This document shows positions 47,072 through 57,406 of a stretch of 64,000 nucleotides of DNA, in pieces; the first letter of the stretch is position 1; each line of letters starts with the position of its first letter. Source of the DNA: Bacillota bacterium (GTDB lineage: Bacteria; Bacillota; Clostridia; Christensenellales; Pumilibacteraceae). Where the stretch lies: positions 1 to 64,000 of the forward strand of contig WRLT01000012.1 in assembly GCA_009777485.1 (NCBI GenBank), given 5' to 3'. The translations under genes and the position numbers were made by a program. Under the pieces are notes generated by a model, which was not told the DNA's origin, made no database searches, and was given only the letters and a program-made list of their open reading frames with translations.

Positions 47072-49993
47072 TTATTCTATCTCCTTTAAAAATCTTTCTA
47101 ATGCGTCCTCCCATGCGGGCAGCTTAGAAAATCCATTTTGTTCTAGCTTAGCTTTATCTAAGCGGCTGTTTAGCGGGCGGACAGCCTTTGCGGGATACTC
47201 CGCACTAGTAACGGCATTTACTTCTACCTTCATAGAGGCTTTTTGAAATATAGCTTCGGCAAACTCCTTCCAACTGCAACAGCCCTCGTTAGATACGTTG
47301 TAAATACCGTATTTTTCGGTAAAAATCATAGACACGATAAGCTGTGCTAAATCGGGCGTGTACGAAGGCGAACCGACTTGGTCGGAAACGATATTCAGCT
47401 GAGGCTTTTCTTTGCCCAACCTTAACATGGTTTTTACAAAATTGCCGCCGTTTTTTCCGAACACCCAACTAGTTCTTACGATAAAATGCTTAATAAGCTT
47501 TACTACCTCTTGCTCGCCGTCTAATTTGCTTTTTCCGTACACATTTAAAGGGGCGGTCAAATCTGTTTCTTTATGCGGTTTTTTTCCTTTACCTGCGTAT
47601 ACATAATCCGTGCTGACGTAAAGAAATTTCGCCTCCGTACTTTGCGCCGCCGCCGCAAGGTATTTAGTGCCGTCTACATTAACGGCTCTACATGCCTCTT
47701 GCTGTTCTTCGGCTTTATCTACGGCGGTATAAGCCGCGCAATGCACTATAACGGTGGGCTTGTAATTTTCTACAAAGCTTTTAACCGCCGCCTCGTCTAC
47801 TAAATCAAAATCGTCTATATCTGCGCCCGTATGCTCGATGCCGCATTGTTTTAACAGCTTGCACACATCGTAGCCTAGCTGCCCCTTCGCGCCCGTTACC
47901 AACACGCGCGCGCCGAAATTATGCGCGCTGTCTTTTAACAGCGGGGCGGCTTTATCCTTGTCGCTTAAAATCGGCTCTGCCTCGCCCCAGTCGATATGAA
48001 TATCCGCATCGTCAAAGCGAATAGCACCGTCTGCACCTTTATTGTAGTACTCGTCTACCTTGTAAGCAACCTCCGCGTCGTCTGTAAGCGTTAAAAAAGC
48101 ATGCCCGAATCCTTTGGGAATTAACAGCTGCTTTTTATTTTCGGCCGAAAGCGTTACGCCCACCCACTTTTTATAGTTTGCAGACCATTCTCTTAAATCT
48201 ACCGCAATATCCAAAATTTCGCCTTTTACGCAGCGCACCAGCTTACTTTGCGCATACGGATAGTTTTGAAAATGTATGCCGCGCAGCGTACCCTTTTGGG
48301 CAGAATAAGACTGATTGTCTTGAACAAACTGTATATCTAAGCCCGCATTTCGCAGCTTGTCCGCGCGAAAGGTTTCCATAAACCAGCCACGACTGTCGCC
48401 GAATACCTGCGGCTCGATAACATAAACTCCCTCTAATTCCGTTTGTGTAATTTTCATGTCTTCCTCCTTTTTATCGTGGGTCTTTCTTTTAAATATCTTT
48501 TTTAAAATCTCATTAAGCATCGGCTCTTTAAATAAAAACAATACCAAAAAAGTTACCACTGCCATAACTATACCTCCTATTGCCAACCTAAAAAAGCTTG
48601 ACAGCGGAATGAGGGTTGTAAGATATACAGCACCGGCTACCACTCCGCCGAGTGTAAGAAGCTTAACCATATGGATACTTTTTAGCAATAGAAGCCGATA
48701 ATCTTTTATAAAAATAAATTGTACACCTGTTACCACAATTTCAGCAACAATTAATGAAATAGCCGTTGCAATTACGCCTAAATACGGTATAAGAATTATA
48801 TTTATAATTAAATTGACCACTGCACCGATTAAAGTGGACAAGCATACCAAAAGCTCCTTACCCATCGGCACTAATATTTGAATTCCCGTTATATTGCTTA
48901 TCGCAACAAATAAGATTGCGGGCAAAATTATTTGCAAGGGTAGAATCGCAGCTTCGTATTGACTTCCAGCAAAAAGCAATACAGCATCTCGCGCGTAAAA
49001 TATAAAGAAAATAATAAGAGGCAAGGAAAAAATAAAAACTAGGTTTACCGCTTTTTTGATTAAAGCACGAAATTCTGCATATCGCTTATTTTGATAATAA
49101 TACGACATTCTAGGCAACATAACCACGCCCAACGCCGTAACGATACTTAGCAGTATATGATAAATTTTAACCGCTGCGTTATACAGCCCTACGCTAACAT
49201 CGTTGTCCTTTATCATAAAACCCAGCATAAGCTTATCCATATTAGTATATATCGAAACAGTGGCGGCTAGTAAGAAAAATATTAATATCGGCTTCATGTG
49301 TCGCTTAAAATTATACTTTTCTGTCTTTTTGAAGCTTATCAATTTACGTGCATATATTAGGTTTAATATGCTTGAACCCGCTGATGCTATAACGCTGATA
49401 GCCGCATAAATAATATAATGCTGCTCATTTCTAACAAATATGAACATCGCAATAATAGAAACAACATTAAACGCGATACTTCTAACGGCAATAAAAACGT
49501 ATTTTTCTAATGCAGAATAAAGCCATGAAAGGCTTAACGTATTTAGAAGAATAGAAGAGGATACAACCAATGTAAGCACCCATTCTAATCGTATTTTTTC
49601 GACAAAAACGAATGAAACCGCTAACGCGCCGAAAACTATAACGGTAAATATCGCACTAAGTATTAAAAATTCTTGTGCCGCATGCGATAAGGCTTTTTTG
49701 TCGTCACGAATTTTTGCACAAAATCTAAGCGCATATACAGGTATCCCCAGCATAGCGAACATCGCAAAATATGCAATAAACGCTTGTGTAAAATTTATTT
49801 TTCCTAAGCCGGACGGTCCAAGAATTCTAGATACATACGGAAAAGTGATTAACGGAAAAACAATCGTACTTACCGTTAATATGATGTTCATAATAAAATT
49901 AAGCTTTAACGATTGGCGCGGGCGCGTTGCGCCAAGCACACTCATTGGCTTTTGGCTATCGTTCCCTATTTTAATCACTTTGTGTTCTCGCAA
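47072..49993 (-). CDS. Triple fusion: polysaccharide flippase - dTDP-4-dehydrorhamnose 3,5-epimerase - dTDP-4-dehydrorhamnose reductase
   Basis: A single 973-codon frame. About 20-500 is a Wzx-type flippase (MOP superfamily, around 14 helices; FPLITFPYVSRILGPSGLGKINF). Residues 513-690 are a complete RfbC (GDSRGWFMETFR, VQDNQSYSAQKGTLRGIHFQ). Residues 695-973 are a complete RfbD (ARVLVTGAKGQLGYDVC, STDYVYAG). RfbC-RfbD fusions are known; the flippase joined to them is unusual. At the joint there is Met513 with AGGAGG (48468-48463) five bases upstream, and an out-of-frame TAA at 48473-48471, so the flippase may have lost its stop by a small indel. The N-terminal start is uncertain: TTG 49993, GTG 49978 or ATG 49945. 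Confidence 0.85.
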   Translation of the reverse strand: MREHKVIKIGNDSQKPMSVLGATRPRQSLKLNFIMNIILTVSTIVFPLITFPYVSRILGPSGLGKINFTQAFIAYFAMFAMLGIPVYALRFCAKIRDDKKALSHAAQEFLILSAIFTVIVFGALAVSFVFVEKIRLEWVLTLVVSSSILLNTLSLSWLYSALEKYVFIAVRSIAFNVVSIIAMFIFVRNEQHYIIYAAISVIASAGSSILNLIYARKLISFKKTEKYNFKRHMKPILIFFLLAATVSIYTNMDKLMLGFMIKDNDVSVGLYNAAVKIYHILLSIVTALGVVMLPRMSYYYQNKRYAEFRALIKKAVNLVFIFSLPLIIFFIFYARDAVLLFAGSQYEAAILPLQIILPAILFVAISNITGIQILVPMGKELLVCLSTLIGAVVNLIINIILIPYLGVIATAISLIVAEIVVTGVQFIFIKDYRLLLLKSIHMVKLLTLGGVVAGAVYLTTLIPLSSFFRLAIGGIVMAVVTFLVLFLFKEPMLNEILKKIFKRKTHDKKEEDMKITQTELEGVYVIEPQVFGDSRGWFMETFRADKLRNAGLDIQFVQDNQSYSAQKGTLRGIHFQNYPYAQSKLVRCVKGEILDIAVDLREWSANYKKWVGVTLSAENKKQLLIPKGFGHAFLTLTDDAEVAYKVDEYYNKGADGAIRFDDADIHIDWGEAEPILSDKDKAAPLLKDSAHNFGARVLVTGAKGQLGYDVCKLLKQCGIEHTGADIDDFDLVDEAAVKSFVENYKPTVIVHCAAYTAVDKAEEQQEACRAVNVDGTKYLAAAAQSTEAKFLYVSTDYVYAGKGKKPHKETDLTAPLNVYGKSKLDGEQEVVKLIKHFIVRTSWVFGKNGGNFVKTMLRLGKEKPQLNIVSDQVGSPSYTPDLAQLIVSMIFTEKYGIYNVSNEGCCSWKEFAEAIFQKASMKVEVNAVTSAEYPAKAVRPLNSRLDKAKLEQNGFSKLPAWEDALERFLKEIE
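48455..48468 (-). promoter_or_regulatory. Internal RBS and start codon of the RfbC part
   Basis: AGGAGG (48468-48463), five bases, ATG (48457-48455), in frame inside the fusion gene. It is as good as any RBS in this window and would allow a separate RfbC-RfbD protein of 461 residues. Confidence 0.7.
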
Positions 49994-51008
49994 AAATAGT
50001 TAATGCGTCTTTATCGAATGTTTCGTGTTCGTTTTTAATTTTTTGCCGATATGATTCAAATTTTTCACTGAACTCATCATAACGGGCAAAGCATTCTTGA
50101 ATAAATTCTATAATGATAGGAATGTTTTCTACTGTATCGTCAAACTTGAATTCTTCATTGATAGAAACATCCTCTGCAAATGCGGCAGAGCCTTTTTTAT
50201 TAGTAATAACTATACATTTGCTAATAGCCGCTTCGCGCGGAATTCTATCTTTTCCGGGGTGTTCGCCAAAATCAATATAAACCTTTGCGCTACGCAGCAA
50301 TTCAATAACGCCGTTGCGGGTAAGATTTTGTATAGGCTTAAAAATAATTTTACCTTCCGCCGCCTCTATTAGTTTAGCCGTAAACTCTTTACCTTTTAAC
50401 GGGTTATATGCAACATAATTTTGTTTATCCGCCTTAAATTCTGACGTAATAAAATCGTCCGCTAAATAATCAGATAAAAAACCAACGTTTTTTATTCCGT
50501 TTCGCATTAGATAATCAACCGCATATTGAGATTGTGCTAAATGCACTACCCGCAACTTTTTAATTTTTTTTAATTTATATTCTTTTTCGTAAAGCTTAGA
50601 AAAAAACATATTTATACGCAAGCGTTTCAAAAAAGCAATAAAGCGGTTATTTCTTTTTTTAGCATTTTGTTTGCGGACTTCGGCATTAAAAAATGCCGCG
50701 TTATTGACGCTGAGCCACCAAATAACCTTTTGAATTTTTTTATATTTTCTAAGTAATGCCGTCTTAACTTCCGGCACTATTAAAATATTATTTTCATTAT
50801 CTTCAATTGTATCCGCAGTTTCACAGCCGTATTTAAGGTAATCCTCAGGTACGGCAGATGATTGTGCGCCCACCGCATAATAATACATCTGCGCAGGTAA
50901 ACCGTTTGATTTTAATACACTGCCTAATTGGTGCAATAATTCCGGACCGCCTGTTTTCACACCTGCTGGTACAGCAACATAAATTTTTGTTTTTTCGTTA
51001 ATAATCAT
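49971..51008 (-). CDS. Glycosyltransferase-like protein (GT4-type)
   Basis: The 345-residue protein opens with IYVAVPAGVKTGGPELLHQLG, the N-terminal loop pattern of GT4 enzymes, and later has a GKDRIPREAAISKCIVITNKKGSAAF segment where GT4 donors bind. It lacks a classic E-x7-E and is divergent. It lies between a GT2 gene and the flippase fusion, which overlaps its end if the TTG start is used. It has its own promoter at 51064-51092 and a distant GAGG. Sugar specificity unknown. Confidence 0.7.
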   Translation of the reverse strand: MIINEKTKIYVAVPAGVKTGGPELLHQLGSVLKSNGLPAQMYYYAVGAQSSAVPEDYLKYGCETADTIEDNENNILIVPEVKTALLRKYKKIQKVIWWLSVNNAAFFNAEVRKQNAKKRNNRFIAFLKRLRINMFFSKLYEKEYKLKKIKKLRVVHLAQSQYAVDYLMRNGIKNVGFLSDYLADDFITSEFKADKQNYVAYNPLKGKEFTAKLIEAAEGKIIFKPIQNLTRNGVIELLRSAKVYIDFGEHPGKDRIPREAAISKCIVITNKKGSAAFAEDVSINEEFKFDDTVENIPIIIEFIQECFARYDEFSEKFESYRQKIKNEHETFDKDALTIFARTQSD

Positions 51009-51063
51009 AAAATTTATTTTTTCCTCATGTTAAGGCATCGCGGTTTCATAAACTCTACAATTA

Positions 51064-51092
51064 TTATAATCCTTTTCCTAGATAAAAGCAAG
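51064..51092 (-). promoter_or_regulatory. Internal promoter in the polysaccharide locus
   Basis: Minus-strand TTGCTT (51092-51087), 17 bases, TATAAT (51069-51064), in the 94-base gap before the GT4-like gene, so the flippase-rhamnose genes can be expressed separately from rfbA. Confidence 0.65.
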
Positions 51093-51102
51093 CTATTTTA
51101 AG

Positions 51103-52065
51103 CTAATAGATTTCAAAATCTTTGTGCCTTCTTTGGCTTCTTACTGGCTTGATTATATCCTTGCACGCCCGCAAAAAAGGATACTTAGTGGTGCGCGAAT
51201 AGCCCTTTTTAAAATAAAACCCTATTACGCGCCAAATACGCTTAATGAAAGGGAGTTTAATTATTTCTTCCCTTTTTTGCGCAAGCTTTAAATGCAACTC
51301 CGACTCGGATAAATAGGGTTCTGGAACTAAAAGATTATATTCGTTATGAAACTTCACCAAAATTGGAAGAGATAATAAGCGCTTTGCTTTTTTTCTCTTT
51401 TTAGGACGCGTCCCAATTTGTTGACCAGAGTGAAGACGGTATTGAATCAGTTTTTCATCCAGCATCACAACCCTATATCCACGTAACAAAAAATTTATAA
51501 ACAACCACAAATCATGTACAGTTTGAACGGGAAAAGGCATACATTCAAGCATATATGTCCGTCTGAATAGCGCGCATGCACCAGTCAAAAAAAAACTCCT
51601 TGCGCCGTAATCTAACGCGTTTTGATTAAAATCCGCCCTTATTTTTTTACTAATACCTAGTGTATCCCATAAGCTAATTCGTAAAATTTTACCGCCTTTA
51701 TTTAAATATGCATCCGAAAAAACTATATCTGCATTCGTTTCTTGTTGTGCATGCAGCATGCTTTCTACCTTATTTTTTTCCCAAATGTCGTCTTGGTCGC
51801 ATAAAAAAACAAATTCCCCTGTACACAGCGAAATTGCTTTTTCAAAGTTTTTTGTAGATTTTAAATTAGTTTCGTTGATATATATTTTTACTTCCGCTTT
51901 CGATGCAGCTTTAAATTCCTCTGCAATGCGCACGGTTTCGTCGGTTGAGGCATCGTCGCAGATAATAATCTCGTCTACCGAAACGGTTTGCGCCTCGATA
52001 CTGTCTAATTGTTCTTTTAAAAATTTTGCGCCGTTATAGGTGCATAAGGCAACGCTGGATTTCAT
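51103..52065 (-). CDS. Glycosyltransferase family 2
   Basis: The 320-residue GT-A enzyme has [29 protein letters not shown] and the metal-binding [13 protein letters not shown]. The C-terminal [13 protein letters not shown] and [10 protein letters not shown] segments resemble rhamnosyltransferases. Its ATG overlaps the rfbA stop by four bases, which fits rhamnose transfer with the coupled synthesis enzymes, but the acceptor is unknown. Confidence 0.88.
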   Translation of the reverse strand: MKSSVALCTYNGAKFLKEQLDSIEAQTVSVDEIIICDDASTDETVRIAEEFKAASKAEVKIYINETNLKSTKNFEKAISLCTGEFVFLCDQDDIWEKNKVESMLHAQQETNADIVFSDAYLNKGGKILRISLWDTLGISKKIRADFNQNALDYGARSFFLTGACALFRRTYMLECMPFPVQTVHDLWLFINFLLRGYRVVMLDEKLIQYRLHSGQQIGTRPKKRKKAKRLLSLPILVKFHNEYNLLVPEPYLSESELHLKLAQKREEIIKLPFIKRIWRVIGFYFKKGYSRTTKYPFLRACKDIIKPVRSQRRHKDFEIY

Positions 52066-52946
52066 AAGAGTTTTCCTTCTGCTATATCGGTTAGGTACGT
52101 GCCGTAAGGAGATTTCCCGTATTTTTTTGCCGCATTTAATAAGCCTTGCGTGTTTATCCAGCCTTGACGAAAAGCAATTTCTTCCGGCACGGAAATTTTA
52201 ATGCTTTGACGCTTTTCTACCAACTGAACAAAATTTGCCGCGTCTAGCAAGCTGTCCGTAGTGCCTGTATCCAGCCACGCAAAACCGCGCCCTAACAATA
52301 TAGCGTCTAGCTTGCCCTCCTCTAAATACATGCGATTTAAATCGGTTATTTCTAATTCGCCGCGCTTAGAGGGCTTTATCTTTTTAGCGTTTTTGCTAAC
52401 GCCTTTATGGTAAAAATATAAGCCCGTGATAGCGTAGTTGGATTTTGGCTTTTCGGGCTTTTCTTCAACCGACAAAACCTTGCGGTTTTTATCAAATTCT
52501 ACAATGCCAAACCTTTGCGGGTCGGTAACAGCGTATCCGAAAATGGTTGCGCGGCGATTTTTTTCGGCGTTTTCGACAGCCTCCTTTAATAAACCGCCCA
52601 AACCCGCTCCGTAAAATATATTATCGCCCAATATCATCGCGCAAGGCTCGTCGCCGATAAACTCCTCGCCGATTAAAAAAGCTTGCGCCAACCCGTCTGG
52701 AGAGGGCTGCACTTTATAACTTAGCTGTAAGCCGTAATCGCTTCCGTCTCCTAAAAGCCTTTCAAAATTAGGCAAGTCCTGCGGAGTAGATATAATTAAA
52801 ATCTCGCGTATGCCCGCAAGCATTAGAGTAGACAGCGGATAATATATCATCGGCTTGTCAAAAATCGGCAGCAATTGCTTGCTTGTTATACTGGTAAGCG
52901 GATACAATCTTGTTCCGCTTCCGCCTGCTAAAATAATCCCTTTCAC
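52062..52946 (-). CDS. rfbA: Glucose-1-phosphate thymidylyltransferase
   Basis: First step of the dTDP-L-rhamnose pathway. The 294-residue nucleotidyltransferase has [44 protein letters not shown] and the WLDTGT motif. GTG start with AAAGGA nine bases upstream. It heads a set with its own promoter, in order rfbA, GT2, GT4-like, flippase-rfbCD, rfbB. All four rhamnose enzymes are therefore present within 7 kb. Confidence 0.96.
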   Translation of the reverse strand: MKGIILAGGSGTRLYPLTSITSKQLLPIFDKPMIYYPLSTLMLAGIREILIISTPQDLPNFERLLGDGSDYGLQLSYKVQPSPDGLAQAFLIGEEFIGDEPCAMILGDNIFYGAGLGGLLKEAVENAEKNRRATIFGYAVTDPQRFGIVEFDKNRKVLSVEEKPEKPKSNYAITGLYFYHKGVSKNAKKIKPSKRGELEITDLNRMYLEEGKLDAILLGRGFAWLDTGTTDSLLDAANFVQLVEKRQSIKISVPEEIAFRQGWINTQGLLNAAKKYGKSPYGTYLTDIAEGKLL

Positions 52947-53018
52947 GATTTATATCCTTTTTTTTCCATTTTGCGTTGTTTTTAAGATATTGCTAAGACA
53001 TCTTTATTCATAAAATCT

Positions 53019-53047
53019 ATCATAATAAACAATACTGAAAATGTCAA
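53019..53047 (-). promoter_or_regulatory. rfbA promoter
   Basis: Minus-strand TTGACA (53047-53042), 17 bases, TATGAT (53024-53019), about 72 bases before the GTG of rfbA. Confidence 0.75.
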
Positions 53048-53084
53048 TCAAAATACGTATACCTAGATGATTTTGTTTTTGGTT

Positions 53085-54071
53085 TCATGTTCGCGCATGC
53101 GCCCATTTTATATCTGAAAGAAGTTTTCTAAAACCATAATATAAACCTACATATCTAATAAATGCAAATATATATTTAAGCATTTTAAACCGCGAAAAAA
53201 AATCTCCTTTTGCGTATATTTTAAATCTCCTTAACTGAAATTGGTGTGCTTTTTTTAATTTTTTATACTGCTTTGTTTTTAGTTGTTCTTCCAAGCCGCT
53301 AAAACTATTTATCAATTGCCTTAAATATTTTTCTTGCTCTTCTATAACCCCTAAATATTTTTCGCCGCATTTCTTTTTATAATCAGATGCACTCGCATTT
53401 GACTCGTGAACTCTATATTTTATTGCAGGAAAATTTATACCATAGCTCCCGCCCAAAACAGCTGCCGCGTTCAGTGCCCAAGCATCATGCACAAATGCTT
53501 GATTTCTTTCAAAAAGAGTTAGGCTTTTTAATAACTCCCGCCTAATTGCAGTTGCGCATCCGACTCTGTTTTTCCAATGAATGGCCTGCAAATCTTCATA
53601 AAGATGCAATTTTTTAATTTTAAAATTGTACTTTTTTTTGCACGTGCGAATATGCGTTTTTTCTTTTATAAATTCACCGTTTGAATCTATTAAAAATTGC
53701 TTGCCGCTTAATGTAAGAATCTTTGGATTCCGCTGCATTGCCGTAGCCATAACTTCTATTTTATTTTCAAACCAAATATCATCTTGGTCGGCAAAAAATA
53801 TTATATCGCCTGTGGCCTGTAAAATTGCATCATAAAAATTTAACCGCCAACCCTTATTTTCCTCATTTATAAAAAGTTCCCAATTTAATGTATGCTCTGT
53901 TATAAAATCCTTTATAATTTCTCTGCTCTTGTCGGTTGAACAATCATCAAATATAAGCACCTCGTCTGGCTTTTGTGTTTGATTTTTTATACTGTTTAGT
54001 TGCTCCGCAAGATACTTTTCACCGTTAAAAACACACATAACAACCGATATCGGTATATTTTTTGCAATCAT
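53085..54071 (-). CDS. Glycosyltransferase family 2
   Basis: The 328-residue GT-A enzyme shows VVMCVFNGEKYLAEQLNSI, LIFDDCSTDKS and FFADQDDIWFENK. It resembles the other GT2 at 51103 and may be a paralogue with different acceptor. GGAG lies eight bases before the ATG. The Lys/Phe-rich C-terminal part suggests peripheral membrane contact. It ends just upstream of the rfbA promoter. Confidence 0.88.
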   Translation of the reverse strand: MIAKNIPISVVMCVFNGEKYLAEQLNSIKNQTQKPDEVLIFDDCSTDKSREIIKDFITEHTLNWELFINEENKGWRLNFYDAILQATGDIIFFADQDDIWFENKIEVMATAMQRNPKILTLSGKQFLIDSNGEFIKEKTHIRTCKKKYNFKIKKLHLYEDLQAIHWKNRVGCATAIRRELLKSLTLFERNQAFVHDAWALNAAAVLGGSYGINFPAIKYRVHESNASASDYKKKCGEKYLGVIEEQEKYLRQLINSFSGLEEQLKTKQYKKLKKAHQFQLRRFKIYAKGDFFSRFKMLKYIFAFIRYVGLYYGFRKLLSDIKWAHART

Positions 54072-54103
54072 ATTTTTTTCTCCACTTTTTTTGTGTCATT
54101 TTG

Positions 54104-55312
54104 CTAATTACAAAAAACACGAATCTCATCTAGGGTAGCAGAAAGCTTTAATTGTTCGCTAAAACAGCGCATTTCCTTTCTTTTTTTAAGTAATAGTATA
54201 TGAACCACAGATATAAATAGCCAAAAATCTCTTGAAACCTCCATATCAAGCGTCAACCCCGCTACTATCAAGCCCGCCAACAAAGACAATGCAAACCATT
54301 GTTTATATTTAACACATAGCTGTAAACTTCTTCCTAATAAAAATAAGAATAGTATTAACCCGATTAAACCGCCACTAATCAAAACATTTATAAAAGACAT
54401 ATGCGGCACATACTCAACACCGTATGCAGCTAGATATACAGACGACGCATTGCCTCTGCCAAATCCAAATAGCATCTGAAAAATATCGGCATTAAAATAT
54501 ATGCGCATATAATTTGACCATATAGCCGTCCTACCGCTTCCCCCGCTACTTATCATGGATTCCACACTCAATCGTTGAAATAAATTATTGGGCAATATCA
54601 TGAAATACAGTACAAATACTATAGCTGATACCATAATAAAATAAAAAATAGTCTTGCTTTTTTTTGAAGCAAGTAAAAGAATAGCTATAACCAAAATATT
54701 AGAAAACAAGCCTCCTCTTGACCCAGACATTAAGATTATAAAGAAAATTAGCACTAACAATATAACACTTAAACTTGTATTTTGTTTATTTAAAATAGCG
54801 TAGGTTAAAAATGCCGTACATAAAACAAATCCGCTGGTTAAGCGATTGGGGTCTACGTATCTTGCAAAATTTACTAATTCTAAGCGCGACCAAGATGAAA
54901 AATTCATAGTTGAAATTCCAACAACCGTCAAAAGTATACAGCTGATAAATAAGCATTTTTTGAAGTATATTAAAACGTTTTTATCGTATTTATCCGATAT
55001 GCACAAAATTGCCAAAAGCCCGAAAACGGTAAAAAGGATATCAAAAGACGCTCCAAAAAACATACTAATTAACATATTTAACAACATATACACATAAAAA
55101 ACAGCTAGTGTCTTTGACGCATTTTTAAAAGGAAAACCGCTGCCTGCAAACTTTATTAGTTTTAAAACTAAAATTGCAAATCCGACAGTGTTAATAATAG
55201 TAAAATCCATAGCTGGCAGCAACAAAGCATAATCAAGCGGTGCAATCAGCAAATAGATTCCAATCAAAATATTATCGATACTAATTTTTTTTATGTTACA
55301 TTGTTGTTTCAT
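54104..55312 (-). CDS. O-antigen/capsule polymerase (Wzy-like)
   Basis: The 402-residue protein has about eleven transmembrane helices and a periplasm-equivalent loop near 245-300 (VESMISSGGSGRTAIWSNYMRIYF, FGFGRGNAS), the Wzy_C pattern, including the Arg residues used in catalysis. The ATG at 55312 is preferred to a TTG eight codons earlier. It starts within the last 17 bases of the TagF-like gene. It should polymerise the repeat unit flipped by the Wzx part of the fusion. Confidence 0.82.
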   Translation of the reverse strand: MKQQCNIKKISIDNILIGIYLLIAPLDYALLLPAMDFTIINTVGFAILVLKLIKFAGSGFPFKNASKTLAVFYVYMLLNMLISMFFGASFDILFTVFGLLAILCISDKYDKNVLIYFKKCLFISCILLTVVGISTMNFSSWSRLELVNFARYVDPNRLTSGFVLCTAFLTYAILNKQNTSLSVILLVLIFFIILMSGSRGGLFSNILVIAILLLASKKSKTIFYFIMVSAIVFVLYFMILPNNLFQRLSVESMISSGGSGRTAIWSNYMRIYFNADIFQMLFGFGRGNASSVYLAAYGVEYVPHMSFINVLISGGLIGLILFLFLLGRSLQLCVKYKQWFALSLLAGLIVAGLTLDMEVSRDFWLFISVVHILLLKKRKEMRCFSEQLKLSATLDEIRVFCN

Positions 55313-56486
55313 TTTTTTTCTTTGTTTTAATTGCAAAATAATTTCGTTTGCAATTGTTGTCGTCTTTTAATGTAAAAAAACAAGAAGCTTTAGTTACATA
55401 TTCGTTTTCTAGCTTGCTTTTAATTGTTTGTACAAGTGATTCTAAGTTTATAGTTTTTTCTCCTATGGGATTATTGCCGTAATCAAAGTAGCCGGGCTTA
55501 TATTGTTTTTTTCTAAATTCCTCTTCGTCGAATTGATAAAAGACTACGGGCTTTTCCATATAGGCAAAATCAAAAAAAACACTTGAATAATCTGTAATCA
55601 GCAACTCTGATTCTTTTAATGCTACTTGAATATCTAAGCATTTGGGGTCGGCTATCTTAATGGTTTCTTTGTTTGTAACACTTTCTTCAAATAGCGGCAA
55701 AAATTTTTGCATATTGCGGTGTGGATAAAAAAGTACTGTTTTTCCGTGCGTATTAAGTAGCTCTATCAGCTCTTCACAATTTAAAAACTCACTCCAACTC
55801 TTAAAATAATCTGTATCGGTAAACGAATCTCTTAATTCCTTTTCGCTTTGATTGATATCGCTTCTTGCTAAATAATTTCGCCACGTTGGCATAACTAGTA
55901 TTTGGTTTTTTCCGTTACTTTCATCAACAAGATGGTCAAACCTGCAAAACCCAAGATGCTGAACAAAGTTTTCAGGATAGCCAAAGTTTTGTTTGACGTA
56001 TTCAAATTCTGGCTGTGCGCCGCAAACAAACAACTTGAAACGTGTTTTTTTGTAATGTAAAAATTCGGGGTTGTTAACTGTAATCCCATGCTGCAAAAAA
56101 TAACGTTTGTTTCGCCAAATTCGCAACACAATCTCAAAAAAATAACAAGCTGCCGCATTAGGCTTACAGCCTTTTTGTGAGCTAATATTTTTTCTTGCTA
56201 CAAGATACCAAAACCAATGTGAAATACCGCCCCATTTTATTACTTTACCCAAATTTTTTACTTTTTGATAATCTGCGCATTTTTTGTTGATAACATAAGC
56301 TATTTTTTGTTTTGGATGATTTTCTCTAATATACTTAAATAGCCAAAATGCGTTGTCCCTAGCTTCGTTTTTTTCCTCACCAATTAACCAAAAATCATAA
56401 ATAAAAATTTTTGCTATTAAAGCCACTGGTGCCATAAACAAAAAAATTAAACAAGAAAAAAAATCTTTTACTTTAAGATATTTCAT
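55296..56486 (-). CDS. CDP-glycerol glycerophosphotransferase family protein
   Basis: The 396-residue protein has an N-terminal hydrophobic anchor and the TagB/TagF-type domain: the RYFLQHGITVNNP His motif, the QHLGFCRFDHL segment and the C-terminal LLITDYSSVFFDFAYMEKPVVFY motif. The family adds glycerol-phosphate (or ribitol-phosphate) to wall polymers. No tagD or CDP-ribitol genes lie in this window, so the donor must be made elsewhere. GGAG seven bases upstream. Confidence 0.88.
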   Translation of the reverse strand: MKYLKVKDFFSCLIFLFMAPVALIAKIFIYDFWLIGEEKNEARDNAFWLFKYIRENHPKQKIAYVINKKCADYQKVKNLGKVIKWGGISHWFWYLVARKNISSQKGCKPNAAACYFFEIVLRIWRNKRYFLQHGITVNNPEFLHYKKTRFKLFVCGAQPEFEYVKQNFGYPENFVQHLGFCRFDHLVDESNGKNQILVMPTWRNYLARSDINQSEKELRDSFTDTDYFKSWSEFLNCEELIELLNTHGKTVLFYPHRNMQKFLPLFEESVTNKETIKIADPKCLDIQVALKESELLITDYSSVFFDFAYMEKPVVFYQFDEEEFRKKQYKPGYFDYGNNPIGEKTINLESLVQTIKSKLENEYVTKASCFFTLKDDNNCKRNYFAIKTKKKNETTM

Positions 56487-56501
56487 TATTCAACTCCACC
56501 G

Positions 56502-57323
56502 CTATTTCGTCTTTCTTGCCGCTCTTTTGAACAGCCATGCGCGAACACCGTTTGGCAATAAAACATAAACGAGAAATCTTACAAATTTAGCACGGAAATA
56601 TGCGCACCCGCTTATTATTTTGTTATTCTTCATAAATTTAAACAAATCACGTTCGGACTTGTAATATTTCATACCGCCTCTTCTGCGAAAAGTATTCCTG
56701 TCAATGCGGGCATATACTAAAACCTCCGGAATATTTTTAAATCGAGAACCGGCCAAAAACATTCTTACCCAAAGATAGCTGTCTTCATTATAGTACCATT
56801 CTAGGTATCCGCCTGCTTTTTCAACTTCTGACTTTTTAAACATTACCGTCATATGATTAAACGGACAGCGTTTTTTTAAAAACTTACAAATTTCCTCGTG
56901 CTCTGAGGGCAATCTTCGATACGAAACAATGTTTTCTTTATCTCCGATAAATTCTGCGATATCTGCACCGACGATACTTAACTCTTCGTCCTGTTCAAAG
57001 CAGCGGAGTTGTTTTTCAAATCTGTCAAAAACGGCAATATCGTCGGTATCCATACGGGCTATAAGTTCGTGCTTGCAAAATTCCATTCCGTATTTTAATG
57101 CGTTACCTAAGCCTACATTAGTTTCTATTGAATATAATTGTATCTCTGCACGCTCCGCTGCTTCTGCTTGCAATACATCGTGCAACTCCTGCTCTATAAA
57201 TCCATCCAAAACAATTACAATATCATCCGACGGAATCGTTTGATTATAAAGCGACTCTAAACACTCTTTAACTTCGGACACCTTACTATTTTTATAAACC
57301 GACATCAGCACGGAGAACCTCAT
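56502..57323 (-). CDS. Glycosyltransferase family 2
   Basis: The 273-residue GT-A enzyme has VLMSVYKNSKVSEVKECLESL, IVIVLDG and the metal motif ARMDTDDIAVFDRFEKQ, with a C-terminal basic segment likely to sit on the membrane. It resembles the amylovoran/galactosyl-type group. First gene after the promoter at 57344-57372; genes down to the one at 53085 may form one transcript. Confidence 0.88.
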   Translation of the reverse strand: MRFSVLMSVYKNSKVSEVKECLESLYNQTIPSDDIVIVLDGFIEQELHDVLQAEAAERAEIQLYSIETNVGLGNALKYGMEFCKHELIARMDTDDIAVFDRFEKQLRCFEQDEELSIVGADIAEFIGDKENIVSYRRLPSEHEEICKFLKKRCPFNHMTVMFKKSEVEKAGGYLEWYYNEDSYLWVRMFLAGSRFKNIPEVLVYARIDRNTFRRRGGMKYYKSERDLFKFMKNNKIISGCAYFRAKFVRFLVYVLLPNGVRAWLFKRAARKTK

Positions 57324-57343
57324 ATTCGCACAACCTCTTAATT

Positions 57344-57372
57344 ATTATATCCTATCTGCAAGAAAAGAGCAA
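57344..57372 (-). promoter_or_regulatory. Promoter of the glycosyltransferase set
   Basis: Minus-strand TTGCTC (57372-57367), 17 bases, TATAAT (57349-57344), about 20 bases before the ATG at 57323, with GAGG in between. Confidence 0.65.
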
Positions 57373-57406
57373 TGGATTTTGCTGTCTTAACGATTGTAGA
57401 TTTCTT

